From Proteles cristata cristata (Eukaryota; Chordata; Mammalia; Carnivora; Hyaenidae): a DNA stretch of 64,000 nt. The stretch spans positions 372,001 through 436,000 of the forward strand of contig JAESUZ010004822.1 of the NCBI GenBank assembly GCA_017311185.1. Direction: 5' to 3'. Below, in pieces: positions 25,100-37,000 of the stretch. The notes beneath the pieces were generated by a model. That model searched no databases. It was given only the letters and a program-made list of their open reading frames with translations, and was not told the origin of the DNA. How positions within the stretch are numbered: position 1 is the first letter of the stretch; each line of letters begins with the position of its first letter. The position numbers were made by a program, and so were the translations under genes.

Positions 25100-28000
25100 A
25101 ACCCTAGGGCTCCTCGGAGACATAAGCAATTCCAGGGATCAGAGAAAAACATAAAATTAACCTGGACGATAAAAATCTAGGATATATGGTTGATACACAC
25201 ACACGCCCAGCAGTGCCTGCTTCCGTTCTGCCTAAATTGGCACTTCCACATTTGCTCACTAGGTGGCACTTGGCCCGTGTAAGGCTAATGTAAGAGGAAA
25301 CTGATGAACACCAGGATAAAAGGCCAAAGAGGAACTTGCACACTTGGATTGGCAGTCCCCTGGGGCTCATTGAAAGGGTTCATTTGACTGAGCCTGTAGT
25401 GTACTCCTATCCTGGACTTGAGGTGTTTGGGATTTAAATCCTTCTCAGATTTGGGCTTCTTTCAGTACAGACGCAGCAGGCCAGAGAGTGTAGTGGCCCA
25501 GGTACAAGCTGTCACAGCTCTGGGCCCCTGACAGGCAGAATTAGGGAGATGCTCCAGGTTCCTCACTGAGTCCCAGGCCTAGTACGGTACTCGGGGTGAA
25601 GTGAGGGTGTTGAATGGACGGGTACACATCTTTGTTCTTCGAATATGGTTTAGAGGAACCCACTGTGCTCTAGAAATATCTGTCAGTGCCATGCATTTGA
25701 GCACCCCGGGCAGGAGATGAGCAGTGACTGCCTCTGCTGTGCCCGTCATACCCTGAATGTACATTTGTGTCCCCTGCAGGTGCTGTTAGATCTTACAAAC
25801 AAAAGGGGTGTGTCATGCTGTGCTCTAAGAAAGCTTTTCTCTGAGAAGAACTTACACACTCCTGTTAGAATTTACAAGGAGTATGGCATTCGGTATGCTT
25901 TTGTATGTGCTGCTGGCTCAGCATAAGCATAGAGTTTCAACTCTAGCTTCTAGAACCTGAACAGGGTATGGAACCTTTTGCAATGAGTGTTTAACAGTCA
26001 GACTGTCTACACTCTACTCAGGTTCCTAGAGTACTCCCAGGATCAGAACAACCCGTAGGCGTGCCCTCCAGTAGCTGAGGCAGCTACAAGAGAAAGATCC
26101 AGAACCCTTGGTTCTGGGTTCAAATCCCGATTCTGCTATTAGTCCTGGATCTTCAATAATTGTACAATCTTTTAAATCTCAGTTTCTTCATCGGCCAAGT
26201 GAGGGTGTTAATACTAACTTTCTTCATTTATCCAATCAACCAACATAATTTTTGAGTTCCTCCAGGACCTTACAGTCTGGTGTGCTTGGCAAACGTGTCT
26301 CCCAGTATTGGCTTTTTTGAATAACAATGTATTTAAACTGGAGATGGATGGTGGTGATGGAAACACAGCGTGTGGATGTACTTAAGGCCACCAGACTGTG
26401 TACTTAAAACGGTGAAGGTGAAAATGTTCGTGTTATGTGTATTTTACCACAATTAAATAAAGTAGAAAAAAATATATGTATATATGGCCAAAGAACACAG
26501 CATGATCCTGGCTCAGTAGGCACTCAGGTCGGGAGTGGTAGTGACAAGGAAGACCAAACGGAGGGTTTTCTCCTAGATACAAGTACCCTGGCACAATTAG
26601 ACCAGTCCGTGGGGAGAAACGGCCTTTTCTGGCCCGTACGGAGCACACCACCAGGCCCGCAGCGGGAGGAACACTGCCGAGCCTCTGCGGGACGCATCCT
26701 GACTCCTTGTCTCCAGCTCAGGGTGGGCTAATGCCTTCACGGGAAGGCATGACATGCCTTCATGTCAGACGTCGTCCCGGAGTACATGAACTGAACGGCC
26801 TCAGGCAGAATGCCTCAGTGCAGTTTCTGGAATTCGGTTCCACTTTTCATAACGAAGACAGGGTTTAGGTAAAGACTAGCGGACAAAGAATAACGTTCAG
26901 TCCGCTTGGGGACTAACGGACCAAACCTTTGAGGTCGGTACCTCGATGACCGAGAATTCAGGCTCAGGGATTATTCTGAGTAGAGGACGAAGAGCACTAG
27001 CACAGTTTTTCTTTTTCACTTTCCTTTTGTTTTTCATTTTGGGGGGGTATAGAGGGAAAAGGGTGAAGAATGAAGGAAGACTCGCCTTTTTTTCTTTTTT
27101 TTTTTTTACATCAGGAGTTATGGATAACTCCCGAGTACCTGCGCAAATGAATACGATTAACTTCGCTACTCCAGAAAAAAATTTTAATCCCAAAGTCATT
27201 TATTTTGGCTTTAGAATAGACCAGCATTTGTGTCGGATTTTCTTGCCTAATTACTTTTTGCTTAAGCTTATTCTAAAATTGTTTTAAATTCCTTTAGTGT
27301 GACAGCCCAGGGAAGCGGGGGGGCGGGGATGGGGGTGGGAAACAGGCCACAGATAGGATCTGAACTAGAATGGCAGCTTTCCTATAGAAAAGCCCCTTCA
27401 TATGCTGCCAGTGGGAGAGCAAACTTGGAATCAGCTTTCTGGAGAACAGGTTGGCAAAATGATTTTTAAAGGCTTAAAAATATGCTTACTCTTTGATCCA
27501 GTAATTCCACTTCTAGGAATTTGTCCCAAGGAAGTAATCAGACAAACCTGCAGAAATGTAGGGACACGGCACTCACCACCACACTTGTATCTGCAAAAAC
27601 AAACAACAAACAAAAAGAAGAAGGAGAAGAGGAAGAGGAGGAGAAGAAGAAGGAGAAGAAGAAGAACCAATGGAAAGCATTGAATAATATGGAATTGGTC
27701 AAATAAAGTATGGTCCTGTCTGTCTCCAATGTGTGTAGTCGTGTTGTCAGATTGATTATAGACTTTAAAAATGTTTACCACATCTTTCTAAATGAAAAAG
27801 AGAATAAAATTAGTGGACACGGTTTGAAACCGTGCCCGGATGCAGAGATGGGTGGGTAAGAAGAGCGACGGACAGATGGATGAGTGAGGGGACGGATACC
27901 TGTCTGGAGAGACACGTCCTGCGGTGTTAACTTTGGCGTTGTTGAGGGGCGAATGGCGAGATTATGGCTGATTTTGTATTTTTTGTGTGTTTTTTCAGAT

Positions 28001-31000
28001 TTTCTGTTTGAACATGTATTGCTTTGTAATTAGAAAACAACAGCCCTATATTTTAAAAGGATATATGTTTAACGTATCAATGAAAAAGGAAAATGTTGCT
28101 ATATAATACCCACAAGGTGGGTAATGTGAAGGCACATGATGTAGATTGAATGTATTTTCTTAAGGGTCACACTGCATACAAGTGAATTACGAGCAGTCAT
28201 ACTGAATACATAAAATCACACGTACCGTGTATTAAATTATGTTTCCCAAGAAAAAGGGCCACATTCAGCAAAAATCTGCGAAGGCACAGTTAGAGTATAA
28301 TGTGCGGGTCCTATGTTCTGACACCAGGACTAGGCAGTAGACTCTTAGAGCCGCGAATACCACAGTTTGGCTTTCTGGTATTTTCCTGTGAATTATATGT
28401 AAGAAACATACATTATCCAGATAACACTAGAACAGTCATTCTTAATTGTCTGAAAGTAAGTCTCGCTTACATTTTCTACTATTTTCCCTTTCTTACCTCA
28501 TTATCATCACACAGAACTCCAAAGAGTGAAAGCGTAAGGTAAATGATAGGCAAGCACAGACCCCCCAAGGACCCCAGACTAGCCCTGGGCTTACATTTTA
28601 AAGAACTCTGCTTTATATAACCAGCTGCAGGGAAATTTGTTCGTCACTGTTTGCGACCTCAGCTCTGTACACAGGATGGGCTCCTCTTTTATTTACGGTC
28701 CCTAATTCCCAAAGACACCATGTGGCTTCGCCGAAGGAGAAACCTGGCAGGTCTGGCTCCCTGTCGTCCCGGGTCAGATGGAAAAGCCTTTTGTGATTAA
28801 TTCGACCACACTGTGTCCTTTGGTATTTGCAACTTCAGTGGGAGTTTTTATTATCCACATTTTGAATCCTGACTCAGATAAGCTGCATATAATGGAAAAA
28901 GCAGGGAAATCTAGCCCTTTGGAGGCCAAATCGAATCCGCGTTGTACCACTAGCTGTGACCTTGAGCAAGTTCCCTTAACACGTCAGGTCCTCAGTTAGG
29001 AGAGTGACGCCTTCCCAGCTCACCCCCCAAAGCTGTTATTTGACAGCCAGGAAGTTTTGTCCCTGTGAGGGATGGTTACTGGTCTTTATAAACAAGCTGC
29101 CTTCTCACTTTGTTTCTGACAGTTTCCTTATGCCGCCCCGCCTCCCCAAGAACCTGTGAAGACTCTGAGAAGCCTGATCAACATCCGCAAGGACACACTG
29201 AGACTTGTAAAGTAAGTTCCCCTGGGGCTGGGGCTCAGGCCAAGTTCTAGGTGTAGGGCAGCTCCCTGCCCCCAAAGACTTACAAAGCATTTTCTGCCAG
29301 ACCCAGAGTCTCATTCCACTGGGCTCAAGGATGTGAACTACCCTGGCAGTGATCAAGCACCTTTGTCCGTGTAGATTAGGTCTTCCTGGGTCTAGATTGT
29401 TTAGAACTTTATGTGATAGTCTGTGTTTGTGAAAGACTGCCCCCTTTCCCAGAAGCAGTCTTTACTATCCTTGTTTTATGATTTAAAAAAAGTATTGGAG
29501 CACCTGGGTGGCTCAGTCAGTTAAGGGTCAGACTTTTGATCTCCACTCATGTCATGATCTCATCATGATCTCGTGGTTCGTGAGTTCGAGCTCCTGACAG
29601 CAAGGAGCCTGCTTGGAATTCTCTCTGCCCCTCTCTCTTCCCCTACCCCCTCATGCTCTGTCTCTCTTAATTTTTTTTTTAATGCTTATTTATTTTTGAG
29701 AGAGAGGAAGAGATAGAGCATGAGCAGGGAAGGGGCAGAGAGAGGGGAAGACACAGAATCCGAAGCAGGCTCCAGGCTCTGAGCTGTCAGCACAGAGCCC
29801 GACGCGGGGCTTGAACCCACGAACCATGAGATCATGACCTGAGCCGGAGTCGGACGCTTAACCAACTGAGAGCCACTCAGGTGCCCCTCTCTCTCTCAAA
29901 ATAAATAAATAAACGTAACAAAAAATTATTGAAGGCAAAAGTGAACTTTGCAGCTACCTCAGCAAGGTTGTGGAAAAATGGGATATTTGAAGTTGGAATA
30001 TAAAATCCTTATTTTATTGCTTAGATTTTCTTTTTAATTTATTCTCCATCTCATGTGTCCTTCCTCTGAGGCCTCCTCGTGCCCCGTCCGGTTGGTTCAT
30101 CGTCATCATCAGTATCAAGGATCATCAGCATTTGCCTTCTCTGTGCGGTCCCTAAGATAGTGTAATTTTTACACTGATGCTGACCTCCAGATGGCGTGCT
30201 AATCTGATGCCCACTGGTCCCCTGGGACGACAGCTTTGGCTAGGGCAAATCACAGCTCTCAAATTTTTCTGAACGGACAAGGAAGAGGACTCAAGAGACC
30301 ATCTTATGCCTGTATAGCTCAGTCCTGTTAGCGGTAGGAAGTTTATATTTCAGATCATTGTTTTTTAATTTTTATTTATTTTTGAGAGAGAGAGAGAGAG
30401 ATCGTGAGAGTGGGGGTGGGGGCAGAGAGAGAGACACACACAGAATTGGAAGCAAGCTCCAGGCTCTGAGCTGTCAGCACAGAGCCTGACGTGGGGCTTG
30501 AACTCACAACCTCCTGAGATCATGACCTGAGCCGAAATCAGACGATTAACTGACTGAGTCCCCCAGGTGCCCTCTGATCAATGTTTTTAAGATATAACTC
30601 GGGGGGTCTGGGGGACTCAGTCAGTTAAGCGTCCGACTTCGGCTCAGGTCATGATCTCACAGTTCATGGGTTCGATGCACCCATGTCAGGCTCTGTGCTG
30701 ACAGCCAGCTCAGAGCCTGGAGCTGCTTCCGATTCTGTGTCTCCCTCTCTCTGTGCCCCTCCTCCACTTGCTCTCTGTCTCTGTCTCTCAAAAAATAAAG
30801 ACTTAAAAAAAAAGATATCACTTATATACTGTACAATATGCCCATTTAAAGTGTGCAGTTGAGTGGCTTTTAGTATATTCAGAGTTGTGCGGTCATCACC
30901 ACCTTCTAATTTTAGCACATTTTCATCACCCTCAAAAGAGACCCTGAACTCACCAGTGGTGACTGCACACTTCCCCTGAAGCACCTCTTCCAGGCCTAAG

Positions 31001-34000
31001 CAACCACTAATTTACTTTCTGTGTTTCTCTCCTGATTCGTATACAGTATTCCATTTGTCCCTGCTTCCCCAGCGATATCCCCAGCCGCAGAGTCAACACT
31101 GGGGAAGAGGCCGCCAAGGCGGTGCTCTTTGCGGGGGCCAGTTCACACCGCAGCAGAATGGATAGAGGCCCACTAGGCCTCCGTCACTGTCTCCACTTTC
31201 TCTCACCACATAAGTCCTTTCCCATCCGTAGAGAGCGACACCACTCTTTACCTTCCATGGCTGTTGTCAGAATTCAGCAAGATAACAGGAGGAAAAACAC
31301 CTGCTGTTCAATAAATGTTAAGGTGAAGGGTGTTTGGGGTCTGTTTTTCAGAGATCATGGGAATCGGTAGGGTAAATTCGGATTCACAGATTTCCAGGTA
31401 AAGATGGAGGATTGGACAATTCCTTTTGCTTCCTGTCAAAACCCGCTAATGAGAGTATTTTTCAGAAGCATAAATCCACGGGCGCCTGGGTGGCTCAGTC
31501 AGTTAAGCTTCCGACTCTTGGTTTCAGCTCAAGTCATGATCTCACAGTTTGTGGGATCGAGCCCCTCATGGGCTCTGTGCTGACAGTGCAGAGACTGCTT
31601 GAGATTCCCTCTCTGTCCTTCTCTCTCTGCCCCTCCCCACTCATGCTCTCTCTCTCCCTCTCAGAATAAATAAACATTTTTTTTTTAAAGCATAAACCCC
31701 AGGGTGCCCAGGTGGCTCAGTCAGTTAAGTGTCTGACTTCGGCTCAGGTCATGATCTCATGGTTCGTGGGTTTGAGTCCCACACCGGGCTCTGTGCTGAC
31801 AGCTCGGAGCCTGTATCCTGCTTCAGTTTCTGTGTCTCCTTCTCTCTCTTTGCCCTTTTCCTGCTTGTACTCTCTTTCTTTCTCAAAAATAAATAAACAT
31901 TAAAAATTTTTTTCAATAAGCAGCATAAATTCATAAGAGCTGGGGGAGGGGGGCGTATAGGAAATGAGGAAATAAAAAAGCTAAACCTCTCGATTTAAAG
32001 GCTGGGACAGATGGTAAGAGTTAACTCAGCAGGCTGGGGAACTAAGGATCCCACGTGAGGAGAACGAAAAGCTGAGAATCACCCAGTTAAACTGTGACTC
32101 CCCCCCAAAGGCTCAGGAAATGCCAGGACCAGGACCTCTGGACATTGAGGTGCAAGGCTAAAATGAAGAGCATTGGTGGAAAGCCTGCACTGGAGGCGGT
32201 CAGATCCTTCTTTATGCCACATAGCCTGGTGGAAGGCTGGCAGATGATTCCCAATGAAAAAGATAAAACAGAGACTGGACTTGGGGGCCCAGGTACAGTG
32301 AAGTTTGGACTCAGTATAAAAAAATGGGGGCTAAGGGGGTTAGGTACATTGGTTACTGAACCCTCCAGCCAGCCCTCCACCCAACACTCTCTGCCCCCAG
32401 AATGCTAGCTGCCGAGCCCTCATCCAAAGAGAAGAGCACTGTCTCCAAGGAGCAGGACCCTCCCAGATGGGAAGACCCAAGAGACTGGCCTTGGAGTTTC
32501 CTCCAAGACCCAGATCAGTCCCTGGGGAAGCCCAGGGTCCCCAAACCCCACCGTGCATTCAGATTCCAATGGGGGTTTTAATTTCTTAAATAGGAACAGA
32601 CAACCAAAGATGTGCTGACAGCTCAGAGCCAGGAGCCTGCTTCAGATTCTGTGTCTCCCTCTCTCTGCCCCTCCCCTATTCATGCTCGGTTTCTCTATCT
32701 CAATAATAAATAAACATCAAAAAATTTTTTAAAAAAAGTATTTATGACCTAGAACTCTATTCAACCAAACTTTCTTTGTTTTTAATTTTTATTTATTTAT
32801 TTTGAGAGAGAGAGAGCACACAAGTGGGCTCCACACCATCAGTACAGAGTCCGACACGTGGCTCGAACTTACCAACGGTGAGATAATGATCTGAGCCGAG
32901 ATCAAGAGTCGGACGCTTAACCGACCGTGCCACCCAGGCGCCCCTCAACCAAACTTCCAGTCGGGGTGGCTGTAGAATAAAATCTCAAAACGTTGATCCC
33001 TCCAACACATCCCTTTTCAGAAGACTAGTGGAGGAGGTGCCCAGCCACAGTGAAAGCGTGCCCCGAGGAAGAAGAAGCCAGGGGATGCAGGAAAGAGGTG
33101 GAGGGGACTTCCCAGGGTAATGGGGGGGGGTCCGGGTGGCCGCGTGCAGGCACAGAGGTCCTGGGGTCCACGTAGGACCCCCTCTAGAAGAAATGCATGG
33201 AACACCCGACGCTCCTGGACATGGAGAGATTTCAATGGACAGCCAGCTGAGGGCTAGCGTTTGAATTCGTGATAAAGTACTGAGAAAACCGAGCAACTGA
33301 AAAAGAAATGCGCAGAAACACCAAGAAAAATGTAAAAAATACTTAAAGATTACTCTGTGTCTAAGCTGGGAACCATGTCCATATAATCACAATAATACAG
33401 ACACAGATGTACTGAACTAGCAGAATCAAGATAGAGCATATGAGGGGCGCCTGGGTGGCTTAGTCGGTTAAGCGTCTGACTTTCGCTCAGGTCATGATCT
33501 CGCGGTTCGTGGGTTTGAGCCCCATGTCGGGCTCTGTGCTGACTGCCAGCTCAGAGCCTGGAGCCTGTTTCAGTCTGTGACTCCCTCTCTCTCTGACCCT
33601 CCCCTGCTCACGCTCGCTCTCTCTCCTAGAAATAAATAAAACACTTAAAAAATTTAAAATAAAAGAAAATAAGAAAAAAAAGATAGAGCATATGAGGGGT
33701 TTGGGGGGGAGGGGATGCTACACATGGGGCAGCGCAAGGAAAGAAAGAAATTCTGGTTCTCATAGTGCGAAATCAGTGGATACCACCTGGAACTGAGAAG
33801 TCCAGATACAACAAGTGGGGCGTCAGGGTGGCTTAGTTGGTTAAGCGTCCAACTTCGGCTCAGGTAGGCTCTGTGCTGACAGCTCTAAGCCTGGAGTCGG
33901 CTTAGGACTCTGTGTGTGTGTCTCTCTCTGCCCCTCCCCCGTTTGTGCTCTGTCTCACTTTCAAAAATAATAACATTAAAAAAATAATAAAAGAACCCAA

Positions 34001-37000
34001 GCATGTTGTCTAGAAAACAGGTAAATGCCAAAATGATCAGCTAAAAGAGGTAAAGATGTCTCTGAATTAAAAAAAAATTTTTTTTAAGGTTTTATTTCTG
34101 AGAGAGAGAGAGACAGTGTGAGCAGGGGAGGGGCAGAGAGAGAGGCAGACACAGAATCCGAAGGAGGCTTCAGGCTCTGAGCTGTCAGCACAGAGCCGGA
34201 TGCCGGGCTTGAACCCACGAACTGTGAGATGATGACCTGAGCCAGAGTCGGATGCTTAACTGACTAAGCCCCCCAGGCGCCCCATAAAGATTGTTTCTGA
34301 AGAAGGGGCAGGAGGAGGGGTGGGGCCTGCTGTTATACTAACAGGCCCTGTGGAAACTAAACTGTGTAATTAGTAACTTCGATTACAGTAAAACTAAAAA
34401 AAACAAAAAGTCTGGCAAATCACAAATGTCCACTATAGCCCTGCCAAACCTCAGAAGCCCCCTAAATGCCCAACAGTGGTGCTCATGAGGCGCTCAGCCA
34501 TCGCTCGAAATGAAGATGTGGGCCTGTTTCTGACCATGGAGAGAAGTTCACGATGTATGAAGTGTAAAAATTAAAGGAAAAAAAAAAAGACAAATTTAAA
34601 ACTATTGATCTGTAGGCCCCCAAATGCCGAGTCTTTGTGGTTTTCCAGGTGTGCGGAGGAAGTGAAGACCCCGGGAGAAGAGGTGGGGAGGGCTAAAGTG
34701 CACTACAATGTGGAGTTCACCTTTGACACTGATGCGCGCGTGGCCATCACCATCTACTATCAGGCCACGGAAGAGTTCCAGAATGGGATTGCCAGGTAAG
34801 AACAAGAGACCAGGTGAGCCACGTCCTTCCTGGACAGGCCAGGGTCTGTGCCCTCCGCGCGTACCTGTGGAAGAGAACCTTCTACCAACCAGCTGAGATC
34901 TGGTTCCTGAACTCGGATTTTCTTCTTCAGAGCCCCACCTCTTTACCTTTTCCCTTCAAATTGTCCCATCTTGTGCAGAGGCGGAACCTTTTATTCCTTT
35001 TTTTTTTTTAATGTTTGTTTATTTTCAAGAGAGAGGGACAGCGGAAGCAGGGGAGGGGCAGATAGAGAGGGAGACACAGAATCTGAAGCAGGCTCCAGGC
35101 TCTGAGCTGTTAGCACAGAGTCCCAGGTGGGGCTCAAACTCACAGACTATGAGATCATGACCCGAGCTGAAGTCAGACACCCAACCGACTGAGCCACCCA
35201 GGCGCCCCTTATTTCATCAAGATGCCACTAAAAATCTATTAAGCTACCTCTCTGTGGACGTGTGGGTTGAATACATAAGCTTAATGGGATACCCAGTCAA
35301 GAGCAAAGGAAACATTATAAGGGAATCTTTTCTTTCCTTCTCTCTTCTTTTTCTTTCTTTTTTTTTTTAAGTTTTTATTTCTGAGATAAAGAGAGGCAGC
35401 ATGAGTGGGGGAGGGTCAGAGAGAGAGGGAGATACAGAATCCGAAGGAGGCTCCAGGCTCTGAGCTAGCTGTCAGCATAGAGCTCGATGCGGGGCTCGAT
35501 CCCACGAACTGTGAGATCATGACCTGAGCCAAAGTCGGACGCTTAACCAACTGAGCCACCCAGGCGCCCCTTTCCTTCTCTTTTCTATACCTAGAACCTG
35601 TTGGTACTGAGACCAGATGTGGGAGGGAGGAAACGGTCAGATCCGTCTGGGCTAGATACTGACTTTTGCTTTGTCTCCCCCTTTGATGGACAGCTACATC
35701 CCCAGGGACAACAGCCTCCAGTCAGAGACGGTGCACTACAAGCGAGGCGTCTGCCAGCAGTTCTGTCTGCCCTCCCACACGGTGGACCCCTCAGAGTGGA
35801 CAGAGGAGGAGGTGAGCTGCCTCGGGGAGTAACAGGCACCTGGGAGAAAGCACAGAGGTGGGCAGGACCCTCACGTAGACCCAGATGGGCCTCGGGCCTA
35901 GTTGGGACTCCGGCCAGCAGCGCCCTGACTGCCCAGATGCTGGGCGGCCATGCTCTCCGTCAGCCCTGGCACCTCTCCGTGCCCTTAAAATACGCCTCAC
36001 GTCGATAGTTCTTCTGTTCCAAGGTAGCGCATTCACCTCAGGTATTTTGAAAAAGCCGTGTTCAAAGAGAACTTGCCAGTGAGAGAGGGCTTTACAGCCA
36101 TGAGCCTTTAGAAAGTAACAGTGGCCTTCAGTTAAACAGATTAGGTGGCCTTCAGTTAAATAGACTTAGGTAGGGGCGCCTGGGTGGCTTAGTCGGTTAA
36201 GCATTCGACTTTCGCTTAGGTCATGATCTCGCGGTTCGTGGGTTCGAGCCCCGCGTCGGGCTTTGTGCTGACTGCCAGCTCAGAGCCTGCAGCCTGTTTC
36301 AGTCTGTGACTCCCTCTCTCTCTGACCCTCCCCTGCTCACGCTGTCTCTCTCTCTCTCCTAGAAATAAATAAAAATATTAAAAAAAAAAATAGACTTAGT
36401 TAGCTGCCAGGTTGAGCAGAGAGGAAGTTAATGCTTCTTGAAGAGGCCTCCCTTTCTGATGCGTTACTGTGCCGTTTGAATATGTCAAGTCCTTTTCTTT
36501 CCCTCCAGCTTGGCTTCGATCTGGACCGAGAGGTGTACCCTCTAGTGGTCCACGCGGTGGTGGATGAAGGAGACGGTAATGGGCGCTTTCTGTCTTCTTT
36601 TGCTGTACTTGCTGCCCTTTCGTGGTGCACAGACCGGGCAGCCGCTGTGGCCTCGGGAACAACATGCCCCCTCCATGGAGATCAGGCAGACAGCTTCTCT
36701 GTCCCCTTGTCCCCGAGAACAGCCCTGGGTTAGGGGCCGGGCCCCTTCTCCTGACGGCCCAGAGCATCTGGTCCGCCGGGTATCGGGGAATCGGGGAAGG
36801 TAGATGGGCGCCGAGGTGTGGGGTTTGGCTTTCTCCTTCATCCACGTGCCTCTATTTTTTTCAGAGTATTTTGGCCATTGCCATGTACTGCTGGGCACTT
36901 TCGAGAAGGTGAGTAACTTCCCGGAGCCTCACTTCATTCTATTGAACTGTCTTTTGCGCGGGGACACGCACGGCCTGTTTGCCGGGCCGGCCTGGGGCGG

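Larger units (their letters stand above)
1453..29122 (+). other. RNF157: RNF157 intron 2 (27.7 kb)
   Basis: This GT-AG intron has no convincing exon inside it. It carries about 30 CAN SINEs, several L1 3'-end fossils, MIR/L2 fragments and a Tigger fossil, each listed separately. Stretches in which I see neither gene nor clear repeat are about 1453-1990, 4810-5725, 5950-6570, 7725-8045, 8470-8920, 9970-10340, 11390-11775, 11996-12730, 12946-13725, 18000-19036, 21640-22830, 23331-24945, 25100-26080, 26475-27390 and 28060-28880. Confidence 0.85.
29212..34648 (+). other. RNF157: RNF157 intron 3
   Basis: This 5.4-kb GT-AG intron is rich in SINEs: about a dozen CAN copies in both orientations and one nested pair. 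An L1 fossil lies at about 30820-31060. Between them, 31060-31475, 31925-32610 and 32946-33440 show neither a gene nor a repeat I recognise. Confidence 0.85.
34796..35693 (+). other. RNF157: RNF157 intron 4
   Basis: This 0.9-kb intron holds two minus-oriented CAN SINEs (about 35000-35208 and 35352-35571). The second ends 122 bp before the exon 5 acceptor. Nothing else is recognised. Confidence 0.85.
35812..36508 (+). other. RNF157: RNF157 intron 5
   Basis: This 0.7-kb intron contains a short tandem duplication (36121-36169) and one plus-oriented CAN SINE (about 36173-36390). The rest is plain intronic sequence. Confidence 0.85.
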